A DNA stretch of 61,591 nucleotides, taken from positions 1 to 61,591 of the forward strand of contig JAFTRQ010000077.1 of assembly GCA_017462125.1 (NCBI GenBank), read 5' to 3'. The position numbers were made by a program, and so were the translations under genes. The notes under the pieces were generated by a model. It had not been told where the DNA came from, searched no databases, and was given only the letters and a program-made list of their open reading frames with translations. This document shows positions 33,669 through 42,764 of the stretch, one piece after another. The stretch comes from Clostridia bacterium. GTDB lineage: Bacteria; Bacillota_A; Clostridia; Oscillospirales; CAG-272. Within the stretch, counting starts at the first letter, position 1; every line of letters starts with the position of its first letter.

Positions 33669-34499
33669 TCAGCACTCTGTCTGAGGCTGTGCGGGAGTGC
33701 TTACGATAGCAGTATCCTTTTGGGATTTCTTGTCATTTGCGGATTTTTTACTGTCATCCTTTTCGCCGGCAGGAGTTGACGGCTTGATCTTCAGCCATCC
33801 GAAGAGGAAGCTGAAGGCGGTGCGGAAGAGTACGCCCAAAAGTCCGCCAATGCTTAAGGAGAATGCCAGCTTAACGTCTGCTTCGATCTCCTCTGAGAGG
33901 TAGTCCGTCATAATATTGATGTCTGCGTTTTTCATTCCGTGCAGATTGGATTTCTTATCGATGAGCATCAGAATGGGCTTAAGTCCCGTGCTGATGGCGC
34001 ACCACATCATTGCGGTGGTGGCCGCATCGGCAGATCCGATCTTGATACGGATACGAGCAACGTGGAAGTGGAATTTCGAGAAAAATCCCGAGAAGAAGAG
34101 CTTGATCACTCTCAAAAACAGGCTGAGCATATCGGGAATGGGAGGACGGGAGGCCTTTTTCTTGGCCTTGATCGCCTTCTTTTCGGCTTTGGTCAGCTTT
34201 TGCTGCTCCTCTTTTTTTCTTTGCTTCTCGGCTTCTTTTTTGGCCTTCTTTTCGGCTTTCTTTTCAGCTGCTTTAGCAGCCTTGACTGCCGCGGCTTGAT
34301 CGCGCTTGGCAATCTTTTTGGGAGTGTAATTTTTGATGTTGTATTTCTTCGGCTTTTTCGGCAGGATCTTGATCTTGATGCCGAATGCCAAAACGGACAA
34401 GGACAGCTCGTCCTTCATTTCGATGGTTACTCTGATACGTATGGAGAACAGCGCTATGAAGAACGCAAGTATGATCAGAAAAACAACCGTAATTATCAC
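33669..34499 (-). CDS. DUF2953 protein (YtfI-like)
   Basis: 276 residues. N-terminal membrane helix (1-20), a short beta region, a long Lys/Ala/Glu helix (about 60-120, charged coiled-coil-like insert), then the DUF2953 core with FHFHVARIRIKIGSADAATTAMMW and a second hydrophobic segment near 218-240. In Bacillus its homologue lies next to ytfJ. Start uncertain: the GTG at 34499 overlaps the only good GGAG site, and no other standard start is nearby. Function unknown. Confidence 0.85.
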   Translation of the reverse strand: MIITVVFLIILAFFIALFSIRIRVTIEMKDELSLSVLAFGIKIKILPKKPKKYNIKNYTPKKIAKRDQAAAVKAAKAAEKKAEKKAKKEAEKQRKKEEQQKLTKAEKKAIKAKKKASRPPIPDMLSLFLRVIKLFFSGFFSKFHFHVARIRIKIGSADAATTAMMWCAISTGLKPILMLIDKKSNLHGMKNADINIMTDYLSEEIEADVKLAFSLSIGGLLGVLFRTAFSFLFGWLKIKPSTPAGEKDDSKKSANDKKSQKDTAIVSTPAQPQTEC

Positions 34500-34532
34500 T
34501 CCTTTCTGCAGATTTCAATGGGTTGATAAGGC

Positions 34533-35171
34533 CTATTCCTCGGCCTTGGTCTCGGCAACTGCGGCGAGTCCTGCCGTAAAGCCGACCTCCTCTACTGCCA
34601 CCGCATCGGGAGCCGGGGCTGTGGAGGGTGAGATCTCGGTCTCGGGCAGCTGATCGAGGGAAGAGAGCCCGAAAACGCGCAAAAACTTTTCGGTAGTCGT
34701 ATAAAGCATCGGACGTCCGGGCGCATCAAGTCGCGATAAGGACTCAATAAGTCCTTTGTCGATCAGAGAGGTCATAGCGTAAGAGGAGTCTACACCTCGC
34801 ACCGCATCGACGTACGCACGGGTAACAGGTTGGTTATAGGCGACAACTGCAAGGGCTTCCATTGTGGATGCTGACAGATTTCCGCCTCGCTTGATGCCAA
34901 GCGCCTCGCGGATATAGGGAAGAAACTCTTCCTTGGTGGCAAGCTGACAGGAATCGGGATAGGTCAGAAGCAAAACGCCTCTTTTGGAGCTTTCGCCGTT
35001 ATATTCCTTGCTCATTGCCTCCACCATGTTTTTAACGTCACGGAGAGAGAGACCCAGCACCTCGGAAAGCTTTGCGTATTCCACAGGATGGCCTGCGGCG
35101 TATAGGATGGCTTCGATTGCCGCCGTGATCTTGGCGGGGGTAATGGCTTCGTTTTGATTTTCAGCACTCAT
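34533..35171 (-). CDS. scpB: Segregation and condensation protein B
   Basis: 212 residues; pair of winged-helix domains (about 10-180) with the motif NLSASTMEALAVVAYNQPVTRA. Forms the condensin complex with ScpA and Smc (the latter encoded at 53130 in this window). The ATG at 35171 overlaps the scpA stop as ATGA. The Pro/Ala/Glu-rich last 35 residues are variable. Confidence 0.96.
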   Translation of the reverse strand: MSAENQNEAITPAKITAAIEAILYAAGHPVEYAKLSEVLGLSLRDVKNMVEAMSKEYNGESSKRGVLLLTYPDSCQLATKEEFLPYIREALGIKRGGNLSASTMEALAVVAYNQPVTRAYVDAVRGVDSSYAMTSLIDKGLIESLSRLDAPGRPMLYTTTEKFLRVFGLSSLDQLPETEISPSTAPAPDAVAVEEVGFTAGLAAVAETKAEE

Positions 35172-36001
35172 GCCTTCGTCTCTCCTTTACTGTTTTCTAT
35201 TGTGAGCTGCTCGGCTTTCTTATCAAAGTCCGAGGAATACAGCTCGTTTCCGTTGGCGTCCTTTTCGACGTCGAGAGGATTGTCATTAATAATAAATGTA
35301 GCGTTATCGTCAAGCAACGTGCCCTCGCAATCGTAGATCAGGATCTTTCGGATCTTGATCAGCTCCAGGACGCCGAGAAAGATCGCGATCATATCGGGCA
35401 GGGATACGGAATCGTCCAAAAGCTCCTTCAGACTGGTCCGCTCCTTCTTTGCCATATGATTGAGAATGCCTGTGATCTTCACCTCGACGGGAACGATGGG
35501 AGAGCTGATCATAGGTGTGAACACCGAGCGCTCCACCTTGGGTCGGTTTTCGTTGTAGGTAATGATACGGCGAACGGCAAGACAAAGTGATTCGACCTCT
35601 TGGTCCGCAACGAAGGTCTTGTCAATGGAGATCTCGTCGGTGTCCTTTTCAAGTCTTCCGCTGAAACGGGGGTAGAGAAGCGCCATTTTTTGTGCGGCCT
35701 CCTTGGCCTGCTGATACTTCAACAGGGCATCGGCAAGGGCGGCTCTGGGGTCTTCCTCCTCGGCCTCGGGCTTGGGCAGGAGCAGCTTGGATTTGATCAG
35801 CATCAGCTCGCTGGCCATTACGATGAACTCGCTGGCAAGCTCCATATCAAGGCTTTGCGCCGTCTCGATATATTCCAGATACTGCTCGCAGATAACGTTG
35901 ATCTGAATATTGTCGATGGACATCTTATTTTTTTGTATCAAAGAAAGCAGAAGGTCCAGGGGACCCTCAAAGGTTTCAAGGCGGTAATTGATCGCATCCA
36001 T
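35168..36001 (-). CDS. scpA: Segregation and condensation protein A
   Basis: Kleisin subunit of the Smc-ScpAB condensin. 277 residues from MDAINYRLETFEGPLDLLL; the ATG at 36001 is 6 nt after AAAGGAGG. The N-terminal Smc-neck-binding domain, a central helical region with the family phrase ELMLIKSKLLLP, and the C-terminal winged helix binding the Smc head (FLGVLELIKIRK) are visible. Slightly extended acidic C-terminus. Confidence 0.96.
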   Translation of the reverse strand: MDAINYRLETFEGPLDLLLSLIQKNKMSIDNIQINVICEQYLEYIETAQSLDMELASEFIVMASELMLIKSKLLLPKPEAEEEDPRAALADALLKYQQAKEAAQKMALLYPRFSGRLEKDTDEISIDKTFVADQEVESLCLAVRRIITYNENRPKVERSVFTPMISSPIVPVEVKITGILNHMAKKERTSLKELLDDSVSLPDMIAIFLGVLELIKIRKILIYDCEGTLLDDNATFIINDNPLDVEKDANGNELYSSDFDKKAEQLTIENSKGETKA

Positions 36002-36034
36002 ATAAGGTCCTCCTTTCGACAAGATCTTTTTGTG

Positions 36035-36769
36035 TTACATAAACAGGTTGAATAACGGAACCGTGAGGATCTCCCAAAGCTTATCCGCCAGCCACCCGAA
36101 GGGGGAAAGGTTGAATACGCGGGAGCAGATGATATTAATGGCGATCACGATGATGAGATAATAGCGCTCGTATTTCATAATGGAGAAATACCATCTCGTA
36201 GGAAGAAAGAGCGAGAAAAATCTGGAGCCGTCAAAGGGTGGGATCGGGATCATATTGTAGATCGCCAAAACGAAGTTCATATATGCGAAATAGTTGAAAA
36301 ATCTCAAAATGATGAGAAAGAGGTGGATCAGGGTCTCGTTGTCTGTCAGCGCATAATAGGAATTGGGGTCTGCAAAAAGCATTACACCCGCAGTCCTTGC
36401 CACAAGCATCGTCAAAACGTACAGCAGAGTACCGATAATGCCAAGCAAAAGGTTGGTAACGGGTCCTGCGATGGCGGTGATCGCCATGCCGTTTTTTGGA
36501 TTTTTGAAGTTTCTCGGATTGATCGGTACAGGCTTTGCCCAGCCGTATCCGAAGATCAGCATACAGATCGAGCCGTAAAGGTCCAGATGCTTTGCGGGAT
36601 TGGCGGTGACTCTGCCGAGATTGAAGGCGGTACGGTCACCCATCCTGAAAGCAACGTAAGCGTGAGCGGCCTCGTGCAACGATAGCGCAAGAAGAACCGT
36701 GGGGATGATGAGCAGAAGGTCAATGATCGCTTGTCGGAGGTCGCCTCTTGAAAGCAGGGAAAATAGCAT
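36035..36769 (-). CDS. Site-2 protease family (M50) membrane metalloprotease
   Basis: 244 residues, about five membrane helices. Zinc motif HEAAH (His32, Glu33, His36) and the second motif NMIPIPPFDG (Asp180). The small single-domain form without PDZ or CBS domains is the usual partner of scpA in Clostridia. Substrate unknown; it probably cleaves membrane-embedded peptides or anti-sigma factors. Confidence 0.93.
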   Translation of the reverse strand: MLFSLLSRGDLRQAIIDLLLIIPTVLLALSLHEAAHAYVAFRMGDRTAFNLGRVTANPAKHLDLYGSICMLIFGYGWAKPVPINPRNFKNPKNGMAITAIAGPVTNLLLGIIGTLLYVLTMLVARTAGVMLFADPNSYYALTDNETLIHLFLIILRFFNYFAYMNFVLAIYNMIPIPPFDGSRFFSLFLPTRWYFSIMKYERYYLIIVIAINIICSRVFNLSPFGWLADKLWEILTVPLFNLFM

Positions 36770-36798
36770 AATAGCCTCCTTTTGAGATTATGTAACCG

Positions 36799-37407
36799 TT
36801 AGAGTCTGACACCCGAACAGTCCGAGATCGCGCTCCAAAGCTCCTGCTTGCCCTCGCCCTTAAGAGAGGAGAAGGGAATGATGGGAGTGCCCTCGGCGAT
36901 CAGCGGGTCGGAGGAGATCTTTTCGATGCTCTCGGCGCGCTGCGTTTTGTTCAGCTTGTCGATCTTGGTAATGACGACGATATAATAAATGCCCGATTGA
37001 TTCATCCAATCCAACATCATCGCGTCATCCTTTGTGATGCCTGCACGACTGTCGATCAGCTGTACCACACCCTTTACAAGGTCAATGTTTTTGTTTTTGG
37101 TAAAATAGCCGTCGGTGAGGCTTGACCACTTGTCGCGGTCTGCGGGATTGCGCGCGGCAAAGCCGTAGCCGGGCAGGTCGACGAGGAAGAGCTTTTTGTC
37201 CACCTCATAAAAGTTTACCGTGATGGTTTTGCCGGGAGTGGAGGACACGCGCGCAAGGCTTTTTCTGCCCAACAATGTGTTGATCAGCGAGCTTTTACCC
37301 ACGTTGGAGCGACCCGAAAGTGCTACTTGAGGGATCGGGTCTGTGGGAAACTGACTTGCAAAGCCGGCGGTCATTTTTAAGTTTACGTTTTGTGTATTGA
37401 GTCCCAT
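36799..37407 (-). CDS. ysxC: Ribosome biogenesis GTPase YsxC/EngB
   Basis: Essential GTPase for 50S subunit assembly. 202 residues from the ATG at 37405-37407 (AAAGGAGG upstream). G1 GRSNVGKSS (32-40), G3 DLPGYGFA, G4 TKIDKL. Follows lon by 39 bp, the classic lon-ysxC order of Firmicutes. Confidence 0.96.
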   Translation of the reverse strand: MGLNTQNVNLKMTAGFASQFPTDPIPQVALSGRSNVGKSSLINTLLGRKSLARVSSTPGKTITVNFYEVDKKLFLVDLPGYGFAARNPADRDKWSSLTDGYFTKNKNIDLVKGVVQLIDSRAGITKDDAMMLDWMNQSGIYYIVVITKIDKLNKTQRAESIEKISSDPLIAEGTPIIPFSSLKGEGKQELWSAISDCSGVRL

Positions 37408-37446
37408 AGTTAAGCGGGCCTCCTTTGGAAGTTGATTCAAGTGGAT

Positions 37447-39873
37447 TTATTTGCTTCCGTCCGCTCTTTTTGTAGCGGGAGCCTGATGCACGGAAGCGGG
37501 AATGTGCGGGATCTCGGTTTTTTCATCGGAATGGCTGCGCTTTTCGTCCCCGTTCTGCACAAGCGCGTTTGTCAGCACCTCGGAGGCACGACGGCAGGGG
37601 ATAAAGGTCACGTTTTCGCGAACAAGAGGGTCAACCTCATGGAGATCCTTCAGATTGTCGGCGGGAATAATGATCGTACGAACGCCTGCGTTGTACGCCG
37701 CCATAGTCTTTTCTCTCAGTCCTCCGATGGGCAAAACATTTCCGCGGATAGTGATTTCACCCGTCATAGAAAGGTCGCGTCTGACGGGAATGCCGGACAG
37801 TGCACTGATAATAGCTGTCAGCGTGGTGATACCTGCGGAAGGACCGTCCTTGGGAACGGCACCCTCGGGGAAATGGATATGTATATCTTTTTTGGTGTAA
37901 AAGTCGGTAGCGATTCCATATTGATCGGCGATCTGACGGGCATATGTGATCGCCGCGTGAGCGGATTCCTTCATCACGTCGCCCAAAGAGCCTGTCAGCT
38001 CCAGCTTGCCCGTACCGTCCATAACCGCGGCTTCGACCTTCAACAGGTCTCCGCCCGATTGGGTATAAGCCATACCGTTGACGACACCTACCTCATCATA
38101 TGCGGAAACAGATTCGGGCAGGATCTTTTTGGGACCCAAAAAGCTTGACAGATTATCGGCATCAACCGTCACCTTGGACAAGCCCTCCTCAACGATCTGC
38201 TTTGCCGCCTTTCTGCAGAGAGCCGCAAGCTCTCGCTCAAGGTTACGTACACCCGATTCGCGGGTATAGCAATCGATGACGTCGGACAGCGCCGCGTCGG
38301 TGATCTTAAGCATTCTCTTGTTGAGTCCGTGACGCTTCAGCTGCTTGGGGATCAGATGATTCTTGGCAATGCCTGTTTTCTGACTCTTTGTATAGGTGTG
38401 CAGCTCGATGATCTCCATACGGTCGATCAAGGGGCGGGGAACGGTGTCAAGCGTATTTGCCGTTGCGATAAAGATGCAATCGGAAAGGTCGAAGGGAAGC
38501 TCCACGAAGTGGTCACGGAAGAACTTGTTCTGCTCGGGATCCAGCACCTCCAGCATTGCGGAGGCAGGGTCACCTCTGCCGTCGTTTGCCATCTTGTCGA
38601 TCTCGTCAAGCAGGATCAGGGGATTCTTTACGCCAACCTGAGATACAGCGGCGAGGATACGGCCGGGCATTGCGCCAACGTAGGTCTTTCTGTGACCGCG
38701 GATGTCTGCTTCATCCCGTACGCCTCCGAGAGAGACGCGGACGTACTTGCGCTTCATTGCCTTTGCAAGGGAAGCGGCAATGCTGGTTTTGCCCACGCCG
38801 GGAGGGCCGTAGAGACAGATGATCTGTCCCTTCAGCTCAGGATTGAGCTGCTTGACCGCGAGATACTCGAGAAGACGGTCTTTCACGTCGTCAAGACCCT
38901 CGTGATCCGCGTCAAGGATCTTCTTCGCGGCGGCGATGTCTGTTCTGTCCTTGGTGGATTTCGTCCAAGGAAGCTCAAGACAGGTGTCAAGGTAGTTGGA
39001 AATGACCGTAGCCTCCGCGGAGCCGAAGGGCGAGCGCGCAAGGCGGTCATTTTCCTTAAGAAGCTTTTTTCTCACGTCCTCAGGAAGCTCTATGGACATA
39101 ATTTTTGCATAATATTCCTCGGTGTCGGAAACGCCTTCGCCAAGCTCCTCCTGGATCGATTTCATCTCCTCACGCAAATAGTATTCGCGCTGACCTCTGT
39201 TGATCCTTTCGCGAGTCTTTTTGTGGAGCTCGCTTTCCATCTGTAAGACCTCGATCTCGTCCTCGGCAATCGCCAGCACGACCTCAATACGGCGGTAGGG
39301 CTCGAAAACGCCCAAAACCTCAAGCTTGTCTTCAAATTTGATAAAGAGATTGGATGCGATCACGTCAGCAAGCTGAGCGGGATTCTTGACCGATTTAAAG
39401 GTGGGAAGGATGCTTTCTGCGGGAGGGGGCATAAATTTCGCCATGGTGGCGGCAGCGTCGTTAAGACGGCGCAGGTATGCCTGATTTTTGATCCCCGGTC
39501 CGTCGGGAAGGATCACGGTTTTACAGATCACGTCCGCGGTATTGTATTTTCCTGTGCGGCGGTAAGAGCTGATGATAGCGCGGGACATACCCTCCGCAAT
39601 GCATCTCAGCGTTTTTTCGCCGGCGTTGACCAACTGCTTGATCTTCACCACGGTACCGACCTCAAAAAGCTGGGGTTCGGTTGCCTCGGGATCCTTGATC
39701 GGAACCGCGACCGCGTATTTTGAGCCTTCAAAGGCTTCACGAAGTGCCTCGCAGGAGCCGAAGTCGTTATCGTTTATTTCGAGATTGACGACCTCGCCCG
39801 GAAAGGCTACCGTTGAGCTCAGCGCCACCAGAGGCAAGGAGAGCTTTTCGGCTTTAACTGTATATTCTGACAT
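37447..39873 (-). CDS. lon: ATP-dependent protease La
   Basis: 808 residues from MSEYTVKAEK; the ATG at 39873 has GGAG upstream. LAN substrate domain (1-200), AAA+ module with Walker A GPPGVGKT (356-363) and Walker B ILLDEIDKM, and the protease domain with catalytic Ser679 (PKDGPSAGIT) and Lys722. Degrades misfolded and regulatory proteins in the cytoplasm. The C-terminal 45 residues after the protease domain are charged and not conserved. No CtsR or CIRCE element was seen upstream. Confidence 0.97.
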   Translation of the reverse strand: MSEYTVKAEKLSLPLVALSSTVAFPGEVVNLEINDNDFGSCEALREAFEGSKYAVAVPIKDPEATEPQLFEVGTVVKIKQLVNAGEKTLRCIAEGMSRAIISSYRRTGKYNTADVICKTVILPDGPGIKNQAYLRRLNDAAATMAKFMPPPAESILPTFKSVKNPAQLADVIASNLFIKFEDKLEVLGVFEPYRRIEVVLAIAEDEIEVLQMESELHKKTRERINRGQREYYLREEMKSIQEELGEGVSDTEEYYAKIMSIELPEDVRKKLLKENDRLARSPFGSAEATVISNYLDTCLELPWTKSTKDRTDIAAAKKILDADHEGLDDVKDRLLEYLAVKQLNPELKGQIICLYGPPGVGKTSIAASLAKAMKRKYVRVSLGGVRDEADIRGHRKTYVGAMPGRILAAVSQVGVKNPLILLDEIDKMANDGRGDPASAMLEVLDPEQNKFFRDHFVELPFDLSDCIFIATANTLDTVPRPLIDRMEIIELHTYTKSQKTGIAKNHLIPKQLKRHGLNKRMLKITDAALSDVIDCYTRESGVRNLERELAALCRKAAKQIVEEGLSKVTVDADNLSSFLGPKKILPESVSAYDEVGVVNGMAYTQSGGDLLKVEAAVMDGTGKLELTGSLGDVMKESAHAAITYARQIADQYGIATDFYTKKDIHIHFPEGAVPKDGPSAGITTLTAIISALSGIPVRRDLSMTGEITIRGNVLPIGGLREKTMAAYNAGVRTIIIPADNLKDLHEVDPLVRENVTFIPCRRASEVLTNALVQNGDEKRSHSDEKTEIPHIPASVHQAPATKRADGSK

Positions 39874-39942
39874 TCGGTAATTCTCCGTTCTTGTGTGTAT
39901 TGCGTATATAATGATGCCGAAATCGGCGAATTTCACGATATA

Positions 39943-39964
39943 ATTATACCATTATAACATTATA
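39943..39964 (-). promoter_or_regulatory. Three overlapping -10-like boxes upstream of lon
   Basis: TATAAT occurs on the minus strand at 39964-39959, 39956-39951 and 39948-39943, spaced 8 bp. Matching -35 hexamers are weak (best TTTATG at 39971-39966 for the last). Confidence 0.5.
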
Positions 39965-40040
39965 CCATAAAGAAAGGAAAATTTCCATATCTTTTTTGAA
40001 TTTTTACAATTTGTACAATTAATTATACTAATTTCAAATA

Positions 40041-40077
40041 AAAAACCGCCCCGCGCGGTTAAGCGGGGCGGAAAAAA
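40041..40077 (-). terminator. Terminator of the GH3 gene
   Basis: CCGCCCCGC (from 40046) pairs with GCGGGGCGG (to 40071), flanked by A/T runs on both sides; 4 bp after the GH3 stop on the minus strand. Confidence 0.9.
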
Positions 40078-40080
40078 CGA

Positions 40081-42282
40081 TCAATTTATGACGGAGAAGG
40101 TGAATTCGCGGCTGCTGTCCTGTGCGTGCTCTGCGACCCAGAGCTTGAATGTGCCGCCTTCCACGACTCTTTCCATCCTTTCGTTATGGAAAGCGAGGCT
40201 GTCGGCGTTTAACGTAAGGGTGATCTCTTTCGCTTCGCCTGCCGCAAGACACAGCTTTCGGAATCCCTTCAGCTCCTTGACGGGGCGCACTCTCGAGCCG
40301 ATCAGATCTCGGACGTAGAGCTGAACTACCGTGGCGCCGTCTCTTTTTCCTGTATTGCGAACGGTGAGCGTCACGTCGATGGAGCCGTTGGCGGTCATCG
40401 TATCTGAGGAGAGCGTGATATTTTCATATGAAAAATCGGTGTAGGATCTGCCGAAGCCGAAGGGGTAGAGCGGCTCGGGCTGACAGTCGAAATACTTCGC
40501 TTCGAATCTCCATTTGTTTCTGACAGGTCTGCCGGTGCTGTTATAGCTGTAATAGATCGGGATCTGTCCCTCGCAGACGGGGAAGGATGCGGACAGGTGT
40601 CCCGAGGGATTTGTCTTTCCGCTGAGGAGATTGGCGATTGCATCTCCTGCACGCGTGCCCATTTGCCATATCATCATCAGCGCGGATACTCTATCCTTAT
40701 ATTCTGTCAAAATCAAGGGTCTGCCGGAGCTGACGAGAAGCACGACGGGCTTGCCCGTGTCGATCAATGCATCCAAAAGCTTTTTCTGAGGGGAGGGAAG
40801 CTCAAGATGCGCAAAGCTTGCCGCCTCACCCGAATGTCTCGCCATCTCTCCGAGCGCTGCTATGATCACGTCGCAGCCTTTCGCTGCCTCGATTGCCTCA
40901 CGAAGCAAGCCGTCCTCGTCCACGAAGCTCTCGGCTTCGCGCGGGTCCTCAAAGAGCGGGCATCCCTTGGCGGTCACGATCTTTGCGTTGGGTAGTGCTT
41001 TTTTCAATCCCTCGGGAAGTGTGACCGTGCGCTCCTTTTCGCTCATACAGCTCCAACAACCGAGCAGATGCTTTCTTGCATCCTCGTCGTCGCAGGCAAG
41101 AGGGCCGATCAGCGCGATCCTTTCGACGTCGGCCGAAAGAGGAAGGGTTCCGTCGTTTTCAAGCAGTACGGCGCTTTCCTCGGCGGAGCGGAGCACAAGC
41201 TCCATATGCTCGTCACAGAAGAAGCATTTTTCGCCCTCCTCGTCTACGTAGGGATCATCCATCAGTCCCGACATATATTTAAAGGTCAGGATCCGCAGCA
41301 CGGATTCATCGATCTGCTCGATGGATATCTTTCCTTCTTCAAGCAGCTTGGGAAGATTATTGTTGTAAAGGTCGCCGTGCATCAGCATATCACAGCCTGC
41401 GTTGAAGCCCTTATAAGCGGCATCCTTGTTGTCCTCCGCATAGCCGTGAGGAATCAGCTCGTTGATCGAGCCTGCATCGCTGACCACGTAGCCGTCAAAG
41501 CCCAGATCACCGCGAAGCACGTCGGTGAGCAGATAGCGGCTACCCGATGCGGGGACGCCGTTTACGTCCTGAAATGCCGACATAACGGTTGCCGCGCCTG
41601 CTTCGATGCCTGCCTTGAAGGAAGGGAGGTATACGTCGTAAAGCGTTTGCGTGGACATATCGGCACTGTTGTAATCCCTGCCGCCGATGCAGGCACCGTA
41701 AGCCACGAAATGCTTCATACAAGCCATGATCTTATCCTTACCCAGGGAATCCTCGCCTTCGCCCTGATAGCCCTTGACTACTGCCTCCGAAAAGCGGGAG
41801 CAGAGATAGGGATCCTCACCGTATCCCTCGGCGATCCGACCCCAACGGGGATCGCGGGCGATATCCACCATAGGAGAGAAGGTCCACTTTACACCTGCCC
41901 TGTATGCTTCCTTTGCGGCGACAGCACTGCATTTTTCCGCCATCTCGGGATTCCAAGAGCAGGATTGAGCGAAGGGGGTCGGGAAGGTGGTCTTAAAGCC
42001 GTGGATCACGTCGTCGCCGAAAAGGGCGGGGATGGGCAGACGCGTCGCCTTCAGAAGAGAGCGCTGAATGCGGTTGGTCTTTTCCGCGCCCTTGATGGTC
42101 AGATATGCACCCACCTTGCCCTCGGCAAAGTGATCCTCGTAGGTCTGCTCGTTATCGGAGTAGATCGAGGTGCCGAATTGGGACAGCTGACCGATCTTTT
42201 CGGTGAGAGTCATTTGAGAGAGCATCTCTTGGGCTCTTTTTGCGGCTCTTTTGTATTTTTCGGTTGAATAAAGATTACTCAT
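40081..42282 (-). CDS. Glycoside hydrolase family 3 (beta-glucosidase-like)
   Basis: 733 residues without signal peptide: GH3 N-terminal barrel (about 15-310) with nucleophile Asp269 in GYVVSDAG, KHFVAYG and RDPRWGR; the alpha/beta sandwich (about 365-580); and a fibronectin-III-like end (about 620-733). Releases terminal beta-linked sugars from imported oligosaccharides; exact specificity (glucose, xylose) cannot be read. GGAGC precedes the ATG at 42282. Single gene with promoter and terminator. Confidence 0.95.
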   Translation of the reverse strand: MSNLYSTEKYKRAAKRAQEMLSQMTLTEKIGQLSQFGTSIYSDNEQTYEDHFAEGKVGAYLTIKGAEKTNRIQRSLLKATRLPIPALFGDDVIHGFKTTFPTPFAQSCSWNPEMAEKCSAVAAKEAYRAGVKWTFSPMVDIARDPRWGRIAEGYGEDPYLCSRFSEAVVKGYQGEGEDSLGKDKIMACMKHFVAYGACIGGRDYNSADMSTQTLYDVYLPSFKAGIEAGAATVMSAFQDVNGVPASGSRYLLTDVLRGDLGFDGYVVSDAGSINELIPHGYAEDNKDAAYKGFNAGCDMLMHGDLYNNNLPKLLEEGKISIEQIDESVLRILTFKYMSGLMDDPYVDEEGEKCFFCDEHMELVLRSAEESAVLLENDGTLPLSADVERIALIGPLACDDEDARKHLLGCWSCMSEKERTVTLPEGLKKALPNAKIVTAKGCPLFEDPREAESFVDEDGLLREAIEAAKGCDVIIAALGEMARHSGEAASFAHLELPSPQKKLLDALIDTGKPVVLLVSSGRPLILTEYKDRVSALMMIWQMGTRAGDAIANLLSGKTNPSGHLSASFPVCEGQIPIYYSYNSTGRPVRNKWRFEAKYFDCQPEPLYPFGFGRSYTDFSYENITLSSDTMTANGSIDVTLTVRNTGKRDGATVVQLYVRDLIGSRVRPVKELKGFRKLCLAAGEAKEITLTLNADSLAFHNERMERVVEGGTFKLWVAEHAQDSSREFTFSVIN

Positions 42283-42320
42283 AAAAGCTCCTTTCCGCAG
42301 AGAACAAATCTGTTTGATTC

Positions 42321-42349
42321 ATTATAACACTAAAATCCTTTTAATGCAA
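42321..42349 (-). promoter_or_regulatory. Promoter of the GH3 gene with shared downstream element
   Basis: TTGCAT (42349-42344), 17-nt spacer, TATAAT (42326-42321) on the minus strand. Immediately downstream, + strand ATCTGTTTGATTCATT (42309-42324) matches the creatininase-operon promoter except for one base. Confidence 0.75.
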
Positions 42350-42374
42350 CAAATAACCAACAATAAATAAAAAG

Positions 42375-42491
42375 AAAAGCACAACGTGCGGTTTTCAATG
42401 CGGCAGGATATCATTAGCTTGATATTTCGCAAAAAACGGCAGGTTGTGCAGGAAAATAAAGAGCTGACGCGGATCAGCTTCCTTACTCGGG
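42375..42491 (-). ncRNA. Candidate structured small RNA, about 115 nt
   Basis: A good promoter (TTTACA/17/TATAAT) directs transcription leftward from about 42491, but no ORF follows. The RNA would contain a 5' hairpin AGCTGA/TCAGCT (42478-42461). A long-range helix GCACAAC (42449-42443) with GTTGTGC (42385-42379) is extended by TGC/GCA past a C-C mismatch. It encloses a small hairpin ATATC/GATAT and two copies of CCTGCCG (at about 42442 and 42406). The 3' end is TTTTCTTTTTATTT, a terminator-like tail. The 662-bp gap 42283-42944 thus holds, from left to right: GH3 promoter, this RNA, its promoter, the infC promoter and the infC leader. I cannot assign it to a known RNA family. Confidence 0.5.
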
Positions 42492-42497
42492 ATTTAT

Positions 42498-42526
42498 ATT
42501 ATACACCATGGCGGCAAATTTGTAAA
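42498..42526 (-). promoter_or_regulatory. Promoter of the candidate small RNA
   Basis: TTTACA (42526-42521), 17-nt spacer, TATAAT (42503-42498) on the minus strand. Confidence 0.65.
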
Positions 42527-42726
42527 TATCAATTTTGTACGATTTTTTGTCAGAAATTTTGTGCAAAAGTATAATGCGTAAATTTTCTCGCTTTTTGTCG
42601 TAGTGCTTTTTGTGGCATTTTCATAAAAATGAATGTCGCAGTCATTTTTGACGTCTTGAAAACCCCTTATTTCATAAGGAAAATTGCGATTTTTTACGCT
42701 TTTTGAAATTTTTTTGCGAAAAGGTA

Positions 42727-42755
42727 TTGACAAAAGTTTTTTTGCGTGGTATAAT
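42727..42755 (+). promoter_or_regulatory. Promoter of infC-rpmI-rplT
   Basis: TTGACA (42727-42732), 17-nt spacer, TATAAT (42750-42755). Confidence 0.88.
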
Positions 42756-42764
42756 ATATGCCGT

